Of a stretch of 64,000 nucleotides of DNA, positions 46,655-55,130 are shown piece after piece. The notes under the pieces are model-generated. The model saw nothing but the letters and a program-made list of their open reading frames with translations, did not search any database and was not told the DNA's origin. Source of the DNA: Thioalkalivibrio thiocyanodenitrificans ARhD 1 (GTDB lineage: Bacteria; Pseudomonadota; Gammaproteobacteria; Ectothiorhodospirales; Ectothiorhodospiraceae); NCBI RefSeq assembly GCF_000378965.1, contig NZ_KB900536.1:1604052-1668051 (forward strand). The letters run 5' to 3'. Numbering within the stretch: position 1 is the first letter of the stretch; the number at the start of each line of letters is the position of its first letter. Made by a program: the position numbers and the translations under genes.

Positions 46655-47263
46655 TCACCTGCGGTGGGGAATGGCGGTGCCGAGCACCTGCAGATAGGCG
46701 ATCAGCGCTTCCATCTCGGTCTTGCCGCGCACATCGTCCGCCGCGCTGGCGATCTCGTCATCGCCGTAGGGCACGCCCAGTCGCTGCATCGCGCGCAGCT
46801 TGCGCGGGGTGATATCCGCGTTGATCTCCCGGCGCTCCAGGAATGCATAGGACGGCATGTTGGATTCCGGCACCACCAGGCGCGGATTGATCAGGTGGAT
46901 GCGATGCCAGTCGTCGCTGTAGCGCCCTCCCACACGGGCGAGGTCCGGGCCGGTACGCTTGGAGCCCCACTGAAAGGGACGGTCCCAGACGAACTCGCCG
47001 GCCACGGAGAAGTGCCCGTAGCGCTCCGTCTCGGCCCGGAAGGGGCGGATCATCTGCGAGTGGCAGGTATAGCAGCCCTCGCGCACGTAGATGTCCCGGC
47101 CCTCCAACTGCAACGCCGTGTAGGGGCGCAGGTTGTCCACCGGCTCGGTGGTGCTCTTAAGGAAGAACAAGGGGATGATCTGCACCAGGCCGGCGATGCT
47201 GATGACCAGCAGGATGCCGATGGCCATCAGGCCGACGTTTTTCTCGAAGACTTCATGACTCAT
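46655..47263 (-). CDS. ccoO: Cbb3 oxidase monoheme subunit CcoO
   Basis: A 202-residue cytochrome c subunit. One N-terminal membrane helix ([21 protein letters not shown]) is followed by heme motif CYTCH and the typical sequence [14 protein letters not shown]. It passes electrons from CcoP to the catalytic subunit. It lies 18 bp downstream of ccoN. The start is the ATG at 47261-47263. Confidence 0.96.
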   Translation of the reverse strand: MSHEVFEKNVGLMAIGILLVISIAGLVQIIPLFFLKSTTEPVDNLRPYTALQLEGRDIYVREGCYTCHSQMIRPFRAETERYGHFSVAGEFVWDRPFQWGSKRTGPDLARVGGRYSDDWHRIHLINPRLVVPESNMPSYAFLERREINADITPRKLRAMQRLGVPYGDDEIASAADDVRGKTEMEALIAYLQVLGTAIPHRR

Positions 47264-47281
47264 GATTGAATTCTCCCCTGA

Positions 47282-48700
47282 TCAATGCGCCGGCTGCGGG
47301 ATGGCCTGCACCGCGGGCCGCGCACCGGCCACGGTCTTCCAGACGTTGTAAGCCATGAGGAACATGCCCGCGAGGAACAACGCACCGCCCAGGAAACGCA
47401 CGGTGTAGTACGGATACATGGGCACCAGGGTCTCCACGAAACTGTAGGTGAGCGTGCCGTCATCGTTCACGGCGCGCCACATGAGCCCCTGCATCACGCC
47501 CGCGATCCACATGGACACGATGTAGAGCACCACCCCGATGGTGGAGAGCCAGAAATGCCACTCCACCAGCTTCATGGAGTGCATGCGCTCCCGGCCGAAG
47601 AGCACCGGAATCAGCGCGTACAGCGCGCCGATGGAGATCATGGCCACCCAGCCAAGCGCCCCGCCGTGCACGTGACCGATGGTCCAGTCCGTGTAGTGGG
47701 AAAGCGCGTTGACCGTCTTGATGGACATCATCGGTCCCTCGAACGTGGACATGCCGTAGAAGGACAGGGACACGATGAGGAACTTGAGGATGGGATCGGT
47801 GCGCAGTTTGTGCCAGGCGCCGGAGAGCGTCATGATGCCGTTGATCATGCCGCCCCAGGAGGGCGCCAACAGCATGAGCGAGAACACCATGCCCAGCGAC
47901 TGCACCCAGTCGGGCAGCGCGGTGTAGTGCAGGTGGTGGGGCCCTGCCCACATGTAGAGCGAGATCAACGCCCAGAAGTGCACCACGGAAAGGCGGTAGG
48001 AATAGATGGGCCGTCCCGCCTGCTTGGGTACGAAGTAATACATCATCCCCAGGAACGCCGCGGTCAGGAAAAATCCCACGGCATTATGCCCATACCACCA
48101 CTGCACCATGGCGTCCATGGCGCCCGGATACATCGAGTAGGACTTGAACAGGGTCACCGGCATCGACATGTTGTTGACGATGTGCAGCACGGCGATGGTG
48201 AGGATGTACGCCCCGAAGAACCAGTTGGCCACGTAGATGTGCTGCACACGCCGTTTCATGATGGTGCCGAAGAACACGATGGCGTAGGCCACCCAGACCA
48301 CGGCGATCAGGATGGCCAGTGGCCATTCCAGTTCCGCGTATTCCTTGCCCATGGTCATGCCCAGCGGCAGCGTGATGGCCGCCAGCACGATCACCGCGTT
48401 CCAGCCCCAGAAGGTGAATGCCGCGAGCCCGTCGCTGAACAGCCGCGCGTGGCAGGTGCGCTGGACGATGTAATACGACGTCGCGAACAGGGCCGATCCG
48501 CCGAAGGCGAAGATGACCGCGTTGGTGTGCAGCGGACGAAGCCGCCCATAGCCCAGCCAGGGAATATCGAAGTTCAGTTGCGGCCATACCAGCTGCGCGG
48601 CGATCAGTACGCCCACCGCCATGCCGACGATGCCCCAGACGATGGTCATGATGGCGAACTGCCTGACCACCTTGTAGTTATACGTCTGCTGTTGCTCCAT
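47282..48700 (-). CDS. ccoN: Cbb3 oxidase catalytic subunit CcoN
   Basis: A 472-residue heme-copper oxidase subunit with about 12 membrane helices. Heme and copper ligand histidines appear in [33 protein letters not shown] and [11 protein letters not shown]. The ATG at 48698-48700 (M-E-Q-Q-Q-T-Y-N-Y) is the family start; the longer frame to 48745 adds non-family sequence. The first gene of ccoNOQP; an FNR-type box lies about 92-105 bp upstream, so expression under low oxygen is expected. Confidence 0.97.
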   Translation of the reverse strand: MEQQQTYNYKVVRQFAIMTIVWGIVGMAVGVLIAAQLVWPQLNFDIPWLGYGRLRPLHTNAVIFAFGGSALFATSYYIVQRTCHARLFSDGLAAFTFWGWNAVIVLAAITLPLGMTMGKEYAELEWPLAILIAVVWVAYAIVFFGTIMKRRVQHIYVANWFFGAYILTIAVLHIVNNMSMPVTLFKSYSMYPGAMDAMVQWWYGHNAVGFFLTAAFLGMMYYFVPKQAGRPIYSYRLSVVHFWALISLYMWAGPHHLHYTALPDWVQSLGMVFSLMLLAPSWGGMINGIMTLSGAWHKLRTDPILKFLIVSLSFYGMSTFEGPMMSIKTVNALSHYTDWTIGHVHGGALGWVAMISIGALYALIPVLFGRERMHSMKLVEWHFWLSTIGVVLYIVSMWIAGVMQGLMWRAVNDDGTLTYSFVETLVPMYPYYTVRFLGGALFLAGMFLMAYNVWKTVAGARPAVQAIPQPAH

Positions 48701-48791
48701 GGAGCGCTCCCCGTATCGGACGTGCCCCGGCGGGCACGAGAACACTTGTTTAGACGTGAAGCACTATGCAGGGGAACGCGGATTTTTGGAA

Positions 48792-48805
48792 TTGATCCAG
48801 GTCAA
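48792..48805 (-). promoter_or_regulatory. FNR/Anr-type box upstream of ccoNOQP
   Basis: TTGAT-CCAG-GTCAA matches the FNR consensus TTGAT-N4-ATCAA at nine of ten positions. On the minus strand, a -10-like CATAGT (48763-48768) would put the start near 48757 and the box centre near -41.5, the standard class II activator spacing. Confidence 0.75.
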
Positions 48806-48898
48806 AAGACCCTTTGTCACATATGGAATTGCCCGGGCATCCCCGTCGGATATCTCCGGTTCGACGGGACGAACGCGGGCGCGTGACTTACAAACGGT

Positions 48899-49468
48899 TC
48901 ATGCGGAGCCGGTGCCGGAATCCCTGAGCGCGGCCCGCAGTCGCGGCCATTCGAAACACGGACCCGGATCGGTCTTGCGCCCGGGCGCGATGTCCGAGTG
49001 GCCGGCCAGAGCATCCGGTGCGAGGGTGGGATAGGCCTGGCGCAACGCACGGATCACGGCCGCGAGCAGATCATACTGCACGGCCTCGAAAGGCCGATCG
49101 TCACAGCCCTCCAGCTCGATGCCGATGGAGAAGTCGTTGCAGCACTCCCTCCCCTGCCAGCAGGAAACCCCCGCATGCCAGGCACGCTTGTGAAAGGGCA
49201 CGTACTGCACCATGACCCCGTCCCGGTGAATGAGCAGATGGGCCGACACGCGGAGACCGGCGATCCCGGCGAAGAACGGGTGCGCACGCGGATCCAGCGT
49301 ATTAGTGAACAGGCGGCCGATCCACGGCCCGTCGAACTCCCCCGGCGGCAGGCTGATGGCATGGACCACCAGCAGTTCGGGCAGCACACCCTGGGGGCGC
49401 TCATCGTGATTGGGCGAGGGCACGTATGCCGCCGCATCCAGCAGACCGGTTTCCAGTTCCACCTTCAT
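48899..49468 (-). CDS. ampD: 1,6-anhydro-N-acetylmuramyl-L-alanine amidase AmpD
   Basis: A 189-residue amidase_2-fold enzyme of cell-wall recycling. Zinc ligands are His in LLVVHAISLPP, His in RAWHAGVSCW and Asp in GRKTDPGPCF; GIELEG is also typical. It acts in the cytoplasm on anhydromuropeptides. The start ATG overlaps the stop of the upstream thioredoxin-like gene by 4 bases. ampE is present elsewhere in the window. Confidence 0.95.
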   Translation of the reverse strand: MKVELETGLLDAAAYVPSPNHDERPQGVLPELLVVHAISLPPGEFDGPWIGRLFTNTLDPRAHPFFAGIAGLRVSAHLLIHRDGVMVQYVPFHKRAWHAGVSCWQGRECCNDFSIGIELEGCDDRPFEAVQYDLLAAVIRALRQAYPTLAPDALAGHSDIAPGRKTDPGPCFEWPRLRAALRDSGTGSA

Positions 49469-49800
49469 GGCGCCTCCCTCGGGGGCCGCACCAGAGCCTC
49501 CGCCACCGCCGAGCGGACGCGTTGCGGCAGGGGCTCCGCGTGCAGCGGTGCATGGTAATGCCCGTCATGGTAGAGAAACAGGCCGGGCAGATGGAACACC
49601 TCGAACTCCAGTGCCAGTCCCCCGTCGCGGGCCGCGTCCACCTCGTAGAGGGTCCAGGGCATCCCTTCGGCCACCATGCCGGACAACAGCCCCTTCCACC
49701 GGCGGCAGGCGCCGCAGTGCGGCCCGGTGAAGAGCACCACCGCCGTGCCCGGCGTCCCGGCAAGCACATGGTGGAAGTTGAACTGATCAAGCGTTTGCAC
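49465..49800 (-). CDS. Thioredoxin-like protein
   Basis: A 111-residue thioredoxin-fold protein with redox motif CGAC (GPHCGACRRW near residue 29) and the cis-Pro region HLPGLFLYHDG. The CxxC dipeptide Gly-Ala differs from the Gly-Pro of classical thioredoxin, so its redox potential and partner may differ. No signal peptide was seen, so it is probably cytoplasmic. It overlaps ampD by 4 bases and is probably co-transcribed. The start is the ATG at 49798-49800, five bases from a heptad array. Confidence 0.85.
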   Translation of the reverse strand: MQTLDQFNFHHVLAGTPGTAVVLFTGPHCGACRRWKGLLSGMVAEGMPWTLYEVDAARDGGLALEFEVFHLPGLFLYHDGHYHAPLHAEPLPQRVRSAVAEALVRPPREAP

Positions 49801-49805
49801 GCATT

Positions 49806-49917
49806 GAAGTGTGAAGGGTGAATTGGGAAGTTGGAAGGGGCATCCAGGTGAGAAGTGTGAGTTGGGGCGTGGGAATCAATAACATTTCGCCCTTCCCGAT
49901 TCACACTTCCAACTTCC
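49806..49917. repeat. Heptad element: GAAGTGT and CACTTCC arms
   Basis: The left arm 49806-49840 has five units (GAAGTGT, GAAGGGT, GAATTGG, GAAGTTG, GAAGGGG), with a further GAGAAGTGTGAGTTGG at 49850-49865. The opposed right arm 49890-49917 has CCCTTCC, CGATTCA, CACTTCC and AACTTCC. It lies between two divergent genes (thioredoxin-like, rep), the exception to the rule that elements abut stop codons. Confidence 0.9.
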
Positions 49918-49935
49918 TGTACAATCGCCGCGCCC

Positions 49936-51951
49936 ATGACCTCCAGAACCCCGCCCCCGTTGAACCCCCAGCAGCGCGCCGCCGTGGAGCACGTGGACAG
50001 CCCGTTGCTGGTGCTGGCCGGGGCCGGCTCCGGCAAGACCGGCGTGATCACCCACAAGATCGCCCATCTGATCCGCGACCGGGGCATGGACCCGAAACGC
50101 ATCGCCGCCATCACCTTCACCAACAAGGCCGCCAAGGAGATGAAGGCCCGGGCATCCAGGCTCCTGGACCGGGACGAGTCCAAGGGACTCACGGTCTCCA
50201 CCTTCCACACCCTGGGCCTCAACTTCATCCGCCGGGAGCTGAAGGGCCTGGGCTACAAGGCGGGCTTTTCCATCTTCGACGCCGCCGACAGCCTGTCGCT
50301 GCTCAAGGAACTCACCTTCCGCGGCGAAGACCCCACGGACCCGGAACCGGCCCGCCACCGTATCAGCGGCTGGAAGAACGACCTGATCACCCCCGAGCAG
50401 GCCCTGTCCACCGCCGCCGATGAAAAGGAGGCCGCCCAGGCCCGGCTCTATGCCGCCTACGTACGCTCCCTGAAGGCCTACAACGCCGTGGACTTTGACG
50501 ACCTGATCGTGCAGCCGGTGCGTCTGCTGGAGGAGAACCCCGAGGTGCGCGAGCGCTGGCAGAACCGCACTCGCCACCTGCTGGTGGACGAATACCAGGA
50601 CACCAATACCTGCCAGTACCGGCTGGTGCGCCTGCTCGTCGGCGTGGACGGCGGCCTGACCGCTGTGGGCGACGACGACCAGTCCATCTACGCCTGGCGC
50701 GGCGCCCGGCCGGAGAACCTGGCGGCGCTCCAGCAGGACTTCCCGCGCCTGAAGGTCATCAAGCTGGAGCAGAACTACCGCTCCACCAACCGGATCCTGC
50801 AGACCGCCAACCAACTGATCGGCAACAACCCTCACGTGTTCGAGAAGCGCCTGTGGAGCGCGCTCGGCGAAGGCGAGCCCATCCGCGTGCTGCCCTGCAA
50901 CGACGGTGACCAGGAGGCCGCCCGGGTGGTCTCCGAGATCATGAAACACAAGTTCAGGCACCGCACCGAATACCGGGACTACGCCATCCTCTACCGGGGC
51001 AACCACCAGTCCCGGGTGTTCGAGAAGCTGCTGCGGGAACATTCCATCCCCTACAAGGTGAGCGGCGGCCAGTCGTTTTTCGAGCGCGCCGAGGTCAAGG
51101 ACGTGATGGCCTATCTCCGCCTGCTGGCCAACCCCGATGACGACACGGCATTCCTTCGCATCGTCAACGTGCCGCGCCGGGAGATCGGCCCCTCGACACT
51201 GGAGAAACTGGGCGAGTACGCCACCGAACGCCACGTGAGCCTGCTCACCGCCTGCTTCGAAATGGGCCTGGCCGAGCGCCTGTCCAACCGGGCGCTGACG
51301 CGACTTCAGGGTTTCGCCGACTGGCTGCTGGAGTTCGGCCGCCGCGCCGAGGAAGGCGACCCCGGCAATGTCGCCCGGGCACTCATCGATGAGATCAGCT
51401 ACGACGATTGGCTGCTCGACCAGTCCCGCGACCCCAAGGCCGCCGCCCGGCGCATGGACAACGTCAACGAGGTGCTAGACTGGATGACGCGGCTCTCGAG
51501 GGAAGGCGCCGGGGGCGGCAAGGACATCGGCGAGATCGTGCGCCACATGACGCTGATGGACATCCTCGATCGCGCCGGAGGCGAGGACGAGGCCGACGGC
51601 GTGCACCTCATGACCCTGCACGCGGCCAAGGGCCTGGAGTTCCCTCACGTGTTCCTGGTCGGGGTGGAAGAGGAACTGCTGCCCCACCGGGTGAGCCTCG
51701 CCGAGGACGGCCTGGAGGAGGAGCGTCGACTGGCATACGTGGGCATCACCCGCGCACAGGAGTCACTCACGCTCACCTACGCCCGCAAGCGCACCCGCTT
51801 CGGCGAGGAGGTGGACTGCGAACCCTCCCGATTTCTCCAGGAACTGCCCGCCGAACACCTGGAGTGGCCCGACGCAACCCCGCCCGACCCGGAGGAGGCC
51901 CGCCTCACGGGCAAGGCACACCTGAGCAACCTCAAGAGCATGTTGTCCTAG
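49936..51951 (+). CDS. rep: ATP-dependent DNA helicase Rep
   Basis: A 671-residue UvrD/Rep superfamily 1 helicase (E. coli Rep has 673). Motif I is LAGAGSGKT, with AITFTNKAAKEM, DEYQDTNT (motif II), GDDDQSIYAWRGA, and QNYRST. The C-terminal part keeps LMTLHAAKGLEFPHVFL and VGITRAQ. It unwinds DNA at stalled replication forks. The start is the ATG at 49936, 18 nt from the end of a heptad arm. Confidence 0.96.
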   Translation: MTSRTPPPLNPQQRAAVEHVDSPLLVLAGAGSGKTGVITHKIAHLIRDRGMDPKRIAAITFTNKAAKEMKARASRLLDRDESKGLTVSTFHTLGLNFIRRELKGLGYKAGFSIFDAADSLSLLKELTFRGEDPTDPEPARHRISGWKNDLITPEQALSTAADEKEAAQARLYAAYVRSLKAYNAVDFDDLIVQPVRLLEENPEVRERWQNRTRHLLVDEYQDTNTCQYRLVRLLVGVDGGLTAVGDDDQSIYAWRGARPENLAALQQDFPRLKVIKLEQNYRSTNRILQTANQLIGNNPHVFEKRLWSALGEGEPIRVLPCNDGDQEAARVVSEIMKHKFRHRTEYRDYAILYRGNHQSRVFEKLLREHSIPYKVSGGQSFFERAEVKDVMAYLRLLANPDDDTAFLRIVNVPRREIGPSTLEKLGEYATERHVSLLTACFEMGLAERLSNRALTRLQGFADWLLEFGRRAEEGDPGNVARALIDEISYDDWLLDQSRDPKAAARRMDNVNEVLDWMTRLSREGAGGGKDIGEIVRHMTLMDILDRAGGEDEADGVHLMTLHAAKGLEFPHVFLVGVEEELLPHRVSLAEDGLEEERRLAYVGITRAQESLTLTYARKRTRFGEEVDCEPSRFLQELPAEHLEWPDATPPDPEEARLTGKAHLSNLKSMLS

Positions 51952-51976
51952 CCTGCATATCTCACAGGGCCGACAA

Positions 51977-52003
51977 CAAAAAAGGGCGCGATCCCTCGCG
52001 CCC
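51977..52003 (-). terminator. Rho-independent terminator of the porin gene
   Basis: On the minus strand a GGGCGCGAGGGATCGCGCCC hairpin (51984-52003) is followed by six to seven T residues (51977-51983). It lies 50 nt past the porin stop. On the plus strand the hairpin lacks a T tract, so it would terminate rep poorly. Confidence 0.9.
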
Positions 52004-52053
52004 AATGACTCGCTTCCTGGTCTCTTCCGGAGGAATGCCCCCGGACCACACGC

Positions 52054-53064
52054 TCAGAAATCGTAACGCATGCCCGCGGACAGTCCCGTGGCGGTCTCAC
52101 CTGCCGTGCCGCCCGGGGCAGCGCTGCGGGCCTGACTCCATGGGGTCAGGGCGGAGTTGTCGTCGTTGTCCACGAAGGCAACATTGGTATAGAGGCGCAG
52201 TTCCCTGTAGAGACGATACTCCAGACCCACGGCAAGGAGCGTGGCGTCCGCGTCGTTCAGATCGGAATCGAGGGTGAACACGTGGCCATTGAGGTACATC
52301 TTCGGATTGATGCGCAGGGTGCCGCCGATGCCGTATACCTTGCCATCCACGTCCGCTGCGCTGGTCGTCTGCTGATAGAGCGCCCCGATGCGCAGATCAC
52401 CGGTCACCTGGTAGGACGCCGCCAGCCGCCAGGCATCGGGATCGACGTTGCCGTCGCCCTGCTGCTCGTAAGCCAACACGGCATTGAGCGGCCCGTTGCG
52501 ATACCCCAGCGAGGTGCTCAGACCGTAATTGTCCCCGCCCTGCACCGTGGTGGCGCCGACGCGTTCGGGAGTGTACTGCAGATCAAAGACGATCCCGCTC
52601 ATGCTCGGAGAACGGTAGTGAAGGCTGTTGCGAAAGCGCTCGTCGAAACGCCCGTGGGCACTGGTTCGGGTAATGTTGCGCATGTCGCCAACCTGATCGC
52701 CGAAGAAGTTGGCCGGACCGCGGGCCCGCTTGAACGGCGTGTCAAACTTCCCGACCCGGAACATACCCCAGTCGCCCTTCAATCCGACGAACGTGTCGCG
52801 CGTCGCGAACTCCGTACCCTGATTATCGAAATCGATCTGCTGCTCGATCTGGAGCATGCCCGTCAGACGCTCGGAGAACGCGTGTTCAGCGCGCACGCCG
52901 AAGCGGCTTGAATTGCTGGATACGTTGATCTCGCCGTAGTCGTCTCCGTCGTCGAGCAGGTCCACGGACAGATGAGCCCGGCCATAGAAATCGACGTCGG
53001 CCGTCGCGGCGAGCGGAAAGGCCACAGCGACGGCAACGGCCGCTGCGAGAGCTTGTTTCTTCAT
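52054..53064 (-). CDS. Gram-negative general porin
   Basis: A 336-residue outer-membrane beta-barrel protein. The signal peptide MKKQALAAAVAVAVAFPLAATA is followed by DVDFYGRAHLSVDL and ends in the classical C-terminal aromatic residue (RYDF). The central constriction-loop region follows GMFRVGKFDTPF. Such porins let small hydrophilic solutes cross the outer membrane. The start is the ATG at 53062-53064 with a GGAGATC-type ribosome site. A good intrinsic terminator follows. Confidence 0.92.
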   Translation of the reverse strand: MKKQALAAAVAVAVAFPLAATADVDFYGRAHLSVDLLDDGDDYGEINVSSNSSRFGVRAEHAFSERLTGMLQIEQQIDFDNQGTEFATRDTFVGLKGDWGMFRVGKFDTPFKRARGPANFFGDQVGDMRNITRTSAHGRFDERFRNSLHYRSPSMSGIVFDLQYTPERVGATTVQGGDNYGLSTSLGYRNGPLNAVLAYEQQGDGNVDPDAWRLAASYQVTGDLRIGALYQQTTSAADVDGKVYGIGGTLRINPKMYLNGHVFTLDSDLNDADATLLAVGLEYRLYRELRLYTNVAFVDNDDNSALTPWSQARSAAPGGTAGETATGLSAGMRYDF

Positions 53065-53203
53065 GTCTGGATCTCCTGATCACGTTGGTTGTATATGCAC
53101 AAATCGCCAAATCAATTGACCGGCGGCATTTGTAACAACCGTGGGAGATCCCCGATATCGCGGTTCCGTGAAATTTTTCTTGAAGATTTCTTACAGCAAG
53201 CGC

Positions 53204-53289
53204 AGGTTGGGGTGAGCGTTGCACACCCCGACACGGGCGGCCAGTGAAGCACCGGATTGTTGGGGTTCACTGCGTTCACCCCAACCTAC
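53204..53289. repeat. REP-like inverted element (GTTGGGGT type)
   Basis: AGGTTGGGGTGAGCG (53204-53218) pairs with CGTTCACCCCAACCT (53274-53288); an inner GTTGGGGT...ACCCCAAC hairpin (53259-53285) nests inside. It lies upstream of the porin gene and next to a heptad array. Confidence 0.85.
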
Positions 53290-53322
53290 CTTGTGGAACT
53301 GTCTCCGGCCACGAATCCCCCA

Positions 53323-53378
53323 CCACTGACAACGGACCACTGACAACGGACCACTGACAACGGACAACGAACAACGGA
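53323..53378. repeat. Heptad array forming the leader of the SlyD-like/methyltransferase gene
   Basis: Eight in-phase units alternating CCACTGA and CAACGGA (14-bp double unit), then CAACGAA, CAACGGA. It ends 4 nt before the ATG at 53383. It belongs to the same family as the arms at 3795-3825 and 41094-41123, but here it precedes a start codon rather than following a stop. Confidence 0.94.
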
Positions 53379-53382
53379 CAAA

Positions 53383-54651
53383 ATGCCCGACCCCTTCGAA
53401 CACACCCTTCCCGACCTGGGCCTCGCGGCATCCGGCGAGCGGCCGGAGCGCGTGGATGAGCGCGGCACCTTCGGCCTGGCCCTCACCCTGCACTGGACGA
53501 GCGGGGCGGTGAACCACAGCGACTGCCTGGTCACGCCGAGGATGAAACTTGGGCAGGACAGGTTCCCCCCGGAGCTGGAGGCCGGCCTACACCATCAGCC
53601 GGCCGGCGCCGTGACGAGCCACCGCTGGCCCGACGGCGCGCCGCTGCCCGGGTATCGGGGGGAGGACGTGCTAAGCATCGAGGACAGCGCCTTCAACCGA
53701 CACCTGCGCAGGGTGGCCGTGGAACCCCGGGCGGGACGCTTCTATCCCCGGGGGTTCATCGCCGGGGTGCGCGGCCTGCTGCGCGAGGATCGCACGCCGT
53801 TCCGGATGGGCAGCGTCGATGACGGCCGGCTCACCATCGACCTGAACCATCCCATGGCGGGCCGGGACATCGAGGTTCAGGCACGCATTCTCGACATTTC
53901 CCGTGCGCGGCGCGGCGGGGCCGCCTGTCACGATGTGGTGGAGCTGGCCGCCTACAACGGCCCCGGCATGCAGGCGCGCTGGCGTGGCCGCCCCACGGAC
54001 TTCCGGGCCGACGACCCGTTCCGGCGCGCGGACCCGCAGCCGGACCACGACTTCTATCGGCAGCCCCGCTTCGTCCAGCATCTGGACCGCACCGCACTGG
54101 CGCATATCCGTCGCCTCTACAGGGACCTCATCCCGCCGGGCGCGGACATTCTCGATCTCATGTCCAGCTGGGTGTCCCATCTGGATGACGTGGCCGTGCC
54201 CCGCAGCGTCACGGGTCTCGGCATGAATGCCGAGGAACTGGGCGCCAATCCCCTGCTCACGGAACATCTGGTGCACGATCTGAACGCCGAGCCCCGCCTG
54301 CCCCGGGATGATCAGGTCTTCGACGCGGTGGTGTGCACCGTGTCCGTGGAATACCTGATCCACCCCGTGGCGGTGTTTCGCGAAGTGCGCCGGGTGTTGC
54401 GCCCGGGCGGGCGTTTCATCCTCACGTTCTCCGACCGCTGGTTTCCGCCCAAGGCCATCGCCCTGTGGCAGGACCTGCACGAGTTCGAGCGCATGGGTCT
54501 GGTGCTGGAGTACTTCTTCGAGGCGGGCGGGTTCGACGGGCTCAACACTTGGTCGCTGCGCGGCCTGCCCCGTCCCGACGACGACAAGTACGCCGACCGT
54601 CTCACCCGGTCCGACCCGATTTTCGCCGTCTGGGGCGAGAAGTACGGCTGA
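53383..54651 (+). CDS. SlyD-like domain fused to a class I methyltransferase
   Basis: A 422-residue protein. Residues about 20-175 look like a divergent FKBP/SlyD-type domain: RLTIDLNHPMAGRDIEVQAR (core DLNHPMAGRDIEV) closely follows SlyD's VDGNHMLAGQ segment. Residues about 225-420 are a methyltransferase fold: degenerate motif I ADILDLMSSWVSHL, then FDAVVCTVSVEYL and LRPGGRFILTFSDRW. The SAM-binding glycines are not classical, so activity is not certain. The function is unknown. The ATG at 53383 has no Shine-Dalgarno; the leader is made of heptad repeats. Confidence 0.75.
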   Translation: MPDPFEHTLPDLGLAASGERPERVDERGTFGLALTLHWTSGAVNHSDCLVTPRMKLGQDRFPPELEAGLHHQPAGAVTSHRWPDGAPLPGYRGEDVLSIEDSAFNRHLRRVAVEPRAGRFYPRGFIAGVRGLLREDRTPFRMGSVDDGRLTIDLNHPMAGRDIEVQARILDISRARRGGAACHDVVELAAYNGPGMQARWRGRPTDFRADDPFRRADPQPDHDFYRQPRFVQHLDRTALAHIRRLYRDLIPPGADILDLMSSWVSHLDDVAVPRSVTGLGMNAEELGANPLLTEHLVHDLNAEPRLPRDDQVFDAVVCTVSVEYLIHPVAVFREVRRVLRPGGRFILTFSDRWFPPKAIALWQDLHEFERMGLVLEYFFEAGGFDGLNTWSLRGLPRPDDDKYADRLTRSDPIFAVWGEKYG

Positions 54652-54779
54652 ACGGGCCAGCGTGAACGTTCACGCAATTCCGGGCCCGTTGTGATCTCCC
54701 GGCAGGTTATTCATCCGGGGGCCGGGCTCCTGCCATGCGGGCTACACAATCCACAAGCATTGACTGGCCGCACAGTCCT

Positions 54780-54885
54780 TAGGATGGGCAAAGCGCAGCG
54801 TGCCCATGCGGCCCTCGCGCACATCCTGACTCCTGCCCCCTGGACTGGCCGCACGGCATGGGTCCGCTTTGCTTGACCCATCCTT
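54780..54885. repeat. REP-like inverted pair flanking IS110 on the left
   Basis: The left arm 54780-54808 (AGGATGGGCAAAGCGCAGCG and on) and opposed right arm 54859-54885 (ATGGGTCCGCTTTGCTTGAC and on). The first 80 bases repeat at 56171-56252 on the other side of the IS with about 90 percent identity in the same orientation. Confidence 0.9.
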
Positions 54886-55130
54886 GTATGTTGTCCGCGT
54901 CTGGTCTGATAGGGTTTTGGGCCGGGCACCGGGGAGGCCGTCCCATCCTGGAGGCAGCGTTGGTCTGACCTCGTTCGTAGAGCGGCTCCCCGCCTCATTG
55001 CCGACTTCGAGGAGTATCCAAAAGCCAGCCAGGCTGGACTTTGCATCACAAGGTCGAAGCTGCAAGAAGTGCGAGGTCGGGGAACCGGTGTCTATTGTGA
55101 CTCAACCAGCCCCCGAATGGGAAAGGACAG
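54886..55130 (+). ncRNA. Possible IS110 bridge RNA region
   Basis: In IS110 elements the long non-coding end next to the transposase start encodes the bridge RNA that pairs with target and donor DNA. Here the 5' non-coding stretch has the right length and position. I did not verify the RNA fold or guide loops, so this is positional inference. Confidence 0.35.

Larger units (their letters stand above)
53065..53382. other. 318-bp gap between the divergent porin and fusion-methyltransferase genes
   Basis: Contains the porin promoter region (AT-rich at 53090-53110 and 53160-53195), a REP-like element (53204-53289) and a heptad array (53323-53378). No gene was seen. Confidence 0.6.
54652..55130. 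other. 479-bp gap before the IS110 transposase gene
   Basis: Contains a partial REP (about 54711-54735), a REP-like inverted pair (54780-54885) and then about 245 bp of non-coding sequence (54886-55130), likely the left end of the IS110 element. No protein-coding gene was seen. Confidence 0.55.

Noticed and set aside
54780-54876. Short open frames translated from the GGATGGGCAAAGCG repeats
   Set aside because: These are REP-like palindromes found at several sites; their translations are not conserved proteins.
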